Below are positions 40,836 to 40,847 of a stretch of DNA of 40,847 bases, piece by piece; position 1 is the stretch's first letter; every line of letters starts with the position of its first letter. Where the stretch lies: contig CAAFZT010000064.1 in NCBI GenBank assembly GCA_900767605.1, positions 1-40,847 of the forward strand, written 5' to 3'. Source of the DNA: Bacilli bacterium. Lineage in GTDB: Bacteria > Bacillota_I > Bacilli_A > RFN20 > CAG-826. The notes below the pieces were generated by a model that saw only the letters and a program-made list of their open reading frames with translations, had not been told where the DNA came from and did not search any database. The position numbers were made by a program, and so were the translations under genes.

Positions 40836-40847
40836 TTACGTGATGAA

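Larger units (their letters stand above)
40528..40847 (-). mobile_element. Group IIC intron, 3' end (runs off the right edge)
   Basis: Read on the minus strand, the sequence gives a maturase tail, domain V and domain VI, and ends CTACTCGATT at about 40528, a typical intron 3' end. Domain V has the CGC triad of class C introns. The remaining intron lies outside the window. Confidence 0.85.

Overview
The window looks like one contig from a low-to-moderate GC Gram-positive bacterium, probably an uncultured gut Bacilli/Erysipelotrichia-type commensal. The reasons are lipoprotein signals in place of periplasmic signals, strong GGAGG ribosome sites, ABC sugar import with a detached MsmX-like ATPase, an oleate hydratase next to a TetR gene, InlB-type and LamG-type surface modules, and TGA used as a stop. 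This placement is inferred from gene families, not from a marker gene. Both edges lie inside group IIC introns on the minus strand (the 5' end at left, the 3' end at right), which is what an assembly broken at a multicopy intron would show.

Region 1 (1-18.3 kb) is ordinary chromosome. It holds tRNA-His with its promoter and a terminator that carries the left intron, a lipoprotein, a Nudix hydrolase, a Pr6Pr-like membrane protein, a possible PBECR-type small protein, a TrmH/SpoU methyltransferase and a MATE exporter. An AbrB-ABC-permease operon follows, then TetR plus oleate hydratase, a membrane-bound XRE regulator, a serine hydrolase, a Fic protein, an AlbA_2-type regulator and a tiny zinc-ribbon membrane protein. 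A MerR-ABC exporter-lipoprotein set ends the region.

Region 2 (18.36-35.9 kb) is a carbohydrate utilisation locus. One minus-strand operon of ten genes, nearly all joined by ATGA or TAATG overlaps, runs from 33495 to a terminator at 18363. Its order is SGNH-esterase lipoprotein, sugar-binding lipoprotein, two permeases, GH43 lipoprotein, CBM9-like/LamG-like lipoprotein, ATPase, cytosolic GH43, SGNH-esterase lipoprotein, and LamG-like membrane-anchored protein. A divergent AraC regulator and a cytosolic SGNH esterase lie on the plus strand. The likely logic is that surface esterases and GH43 trim an acetylated, arabinose- or xylose-decorated glycan, the ABC importer takes up oligosaccharides, and the cytosolic esterase and GH43 finish them. 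No backbone-cleaving endo-enzyme is present, so the locus probably relies on other genes or other bacteria. A 125-nt inverted-repeat structure that could be an RNA follows the last esterase gene.

Region 3 (35.9-40.8 kb) is accessory and partly decayed. It has an HTH-acetyltransferase fusion under a 16-bp palindrome, a KilA-N gene broken by two frameshifts, a 31-bp inverted repeat, two families of short motifs spaced about 33 nt apart, a DUF4314/unknown gene pair, a second frameshifted gene, and the right intron. It looks like remnants of mobile DNA.
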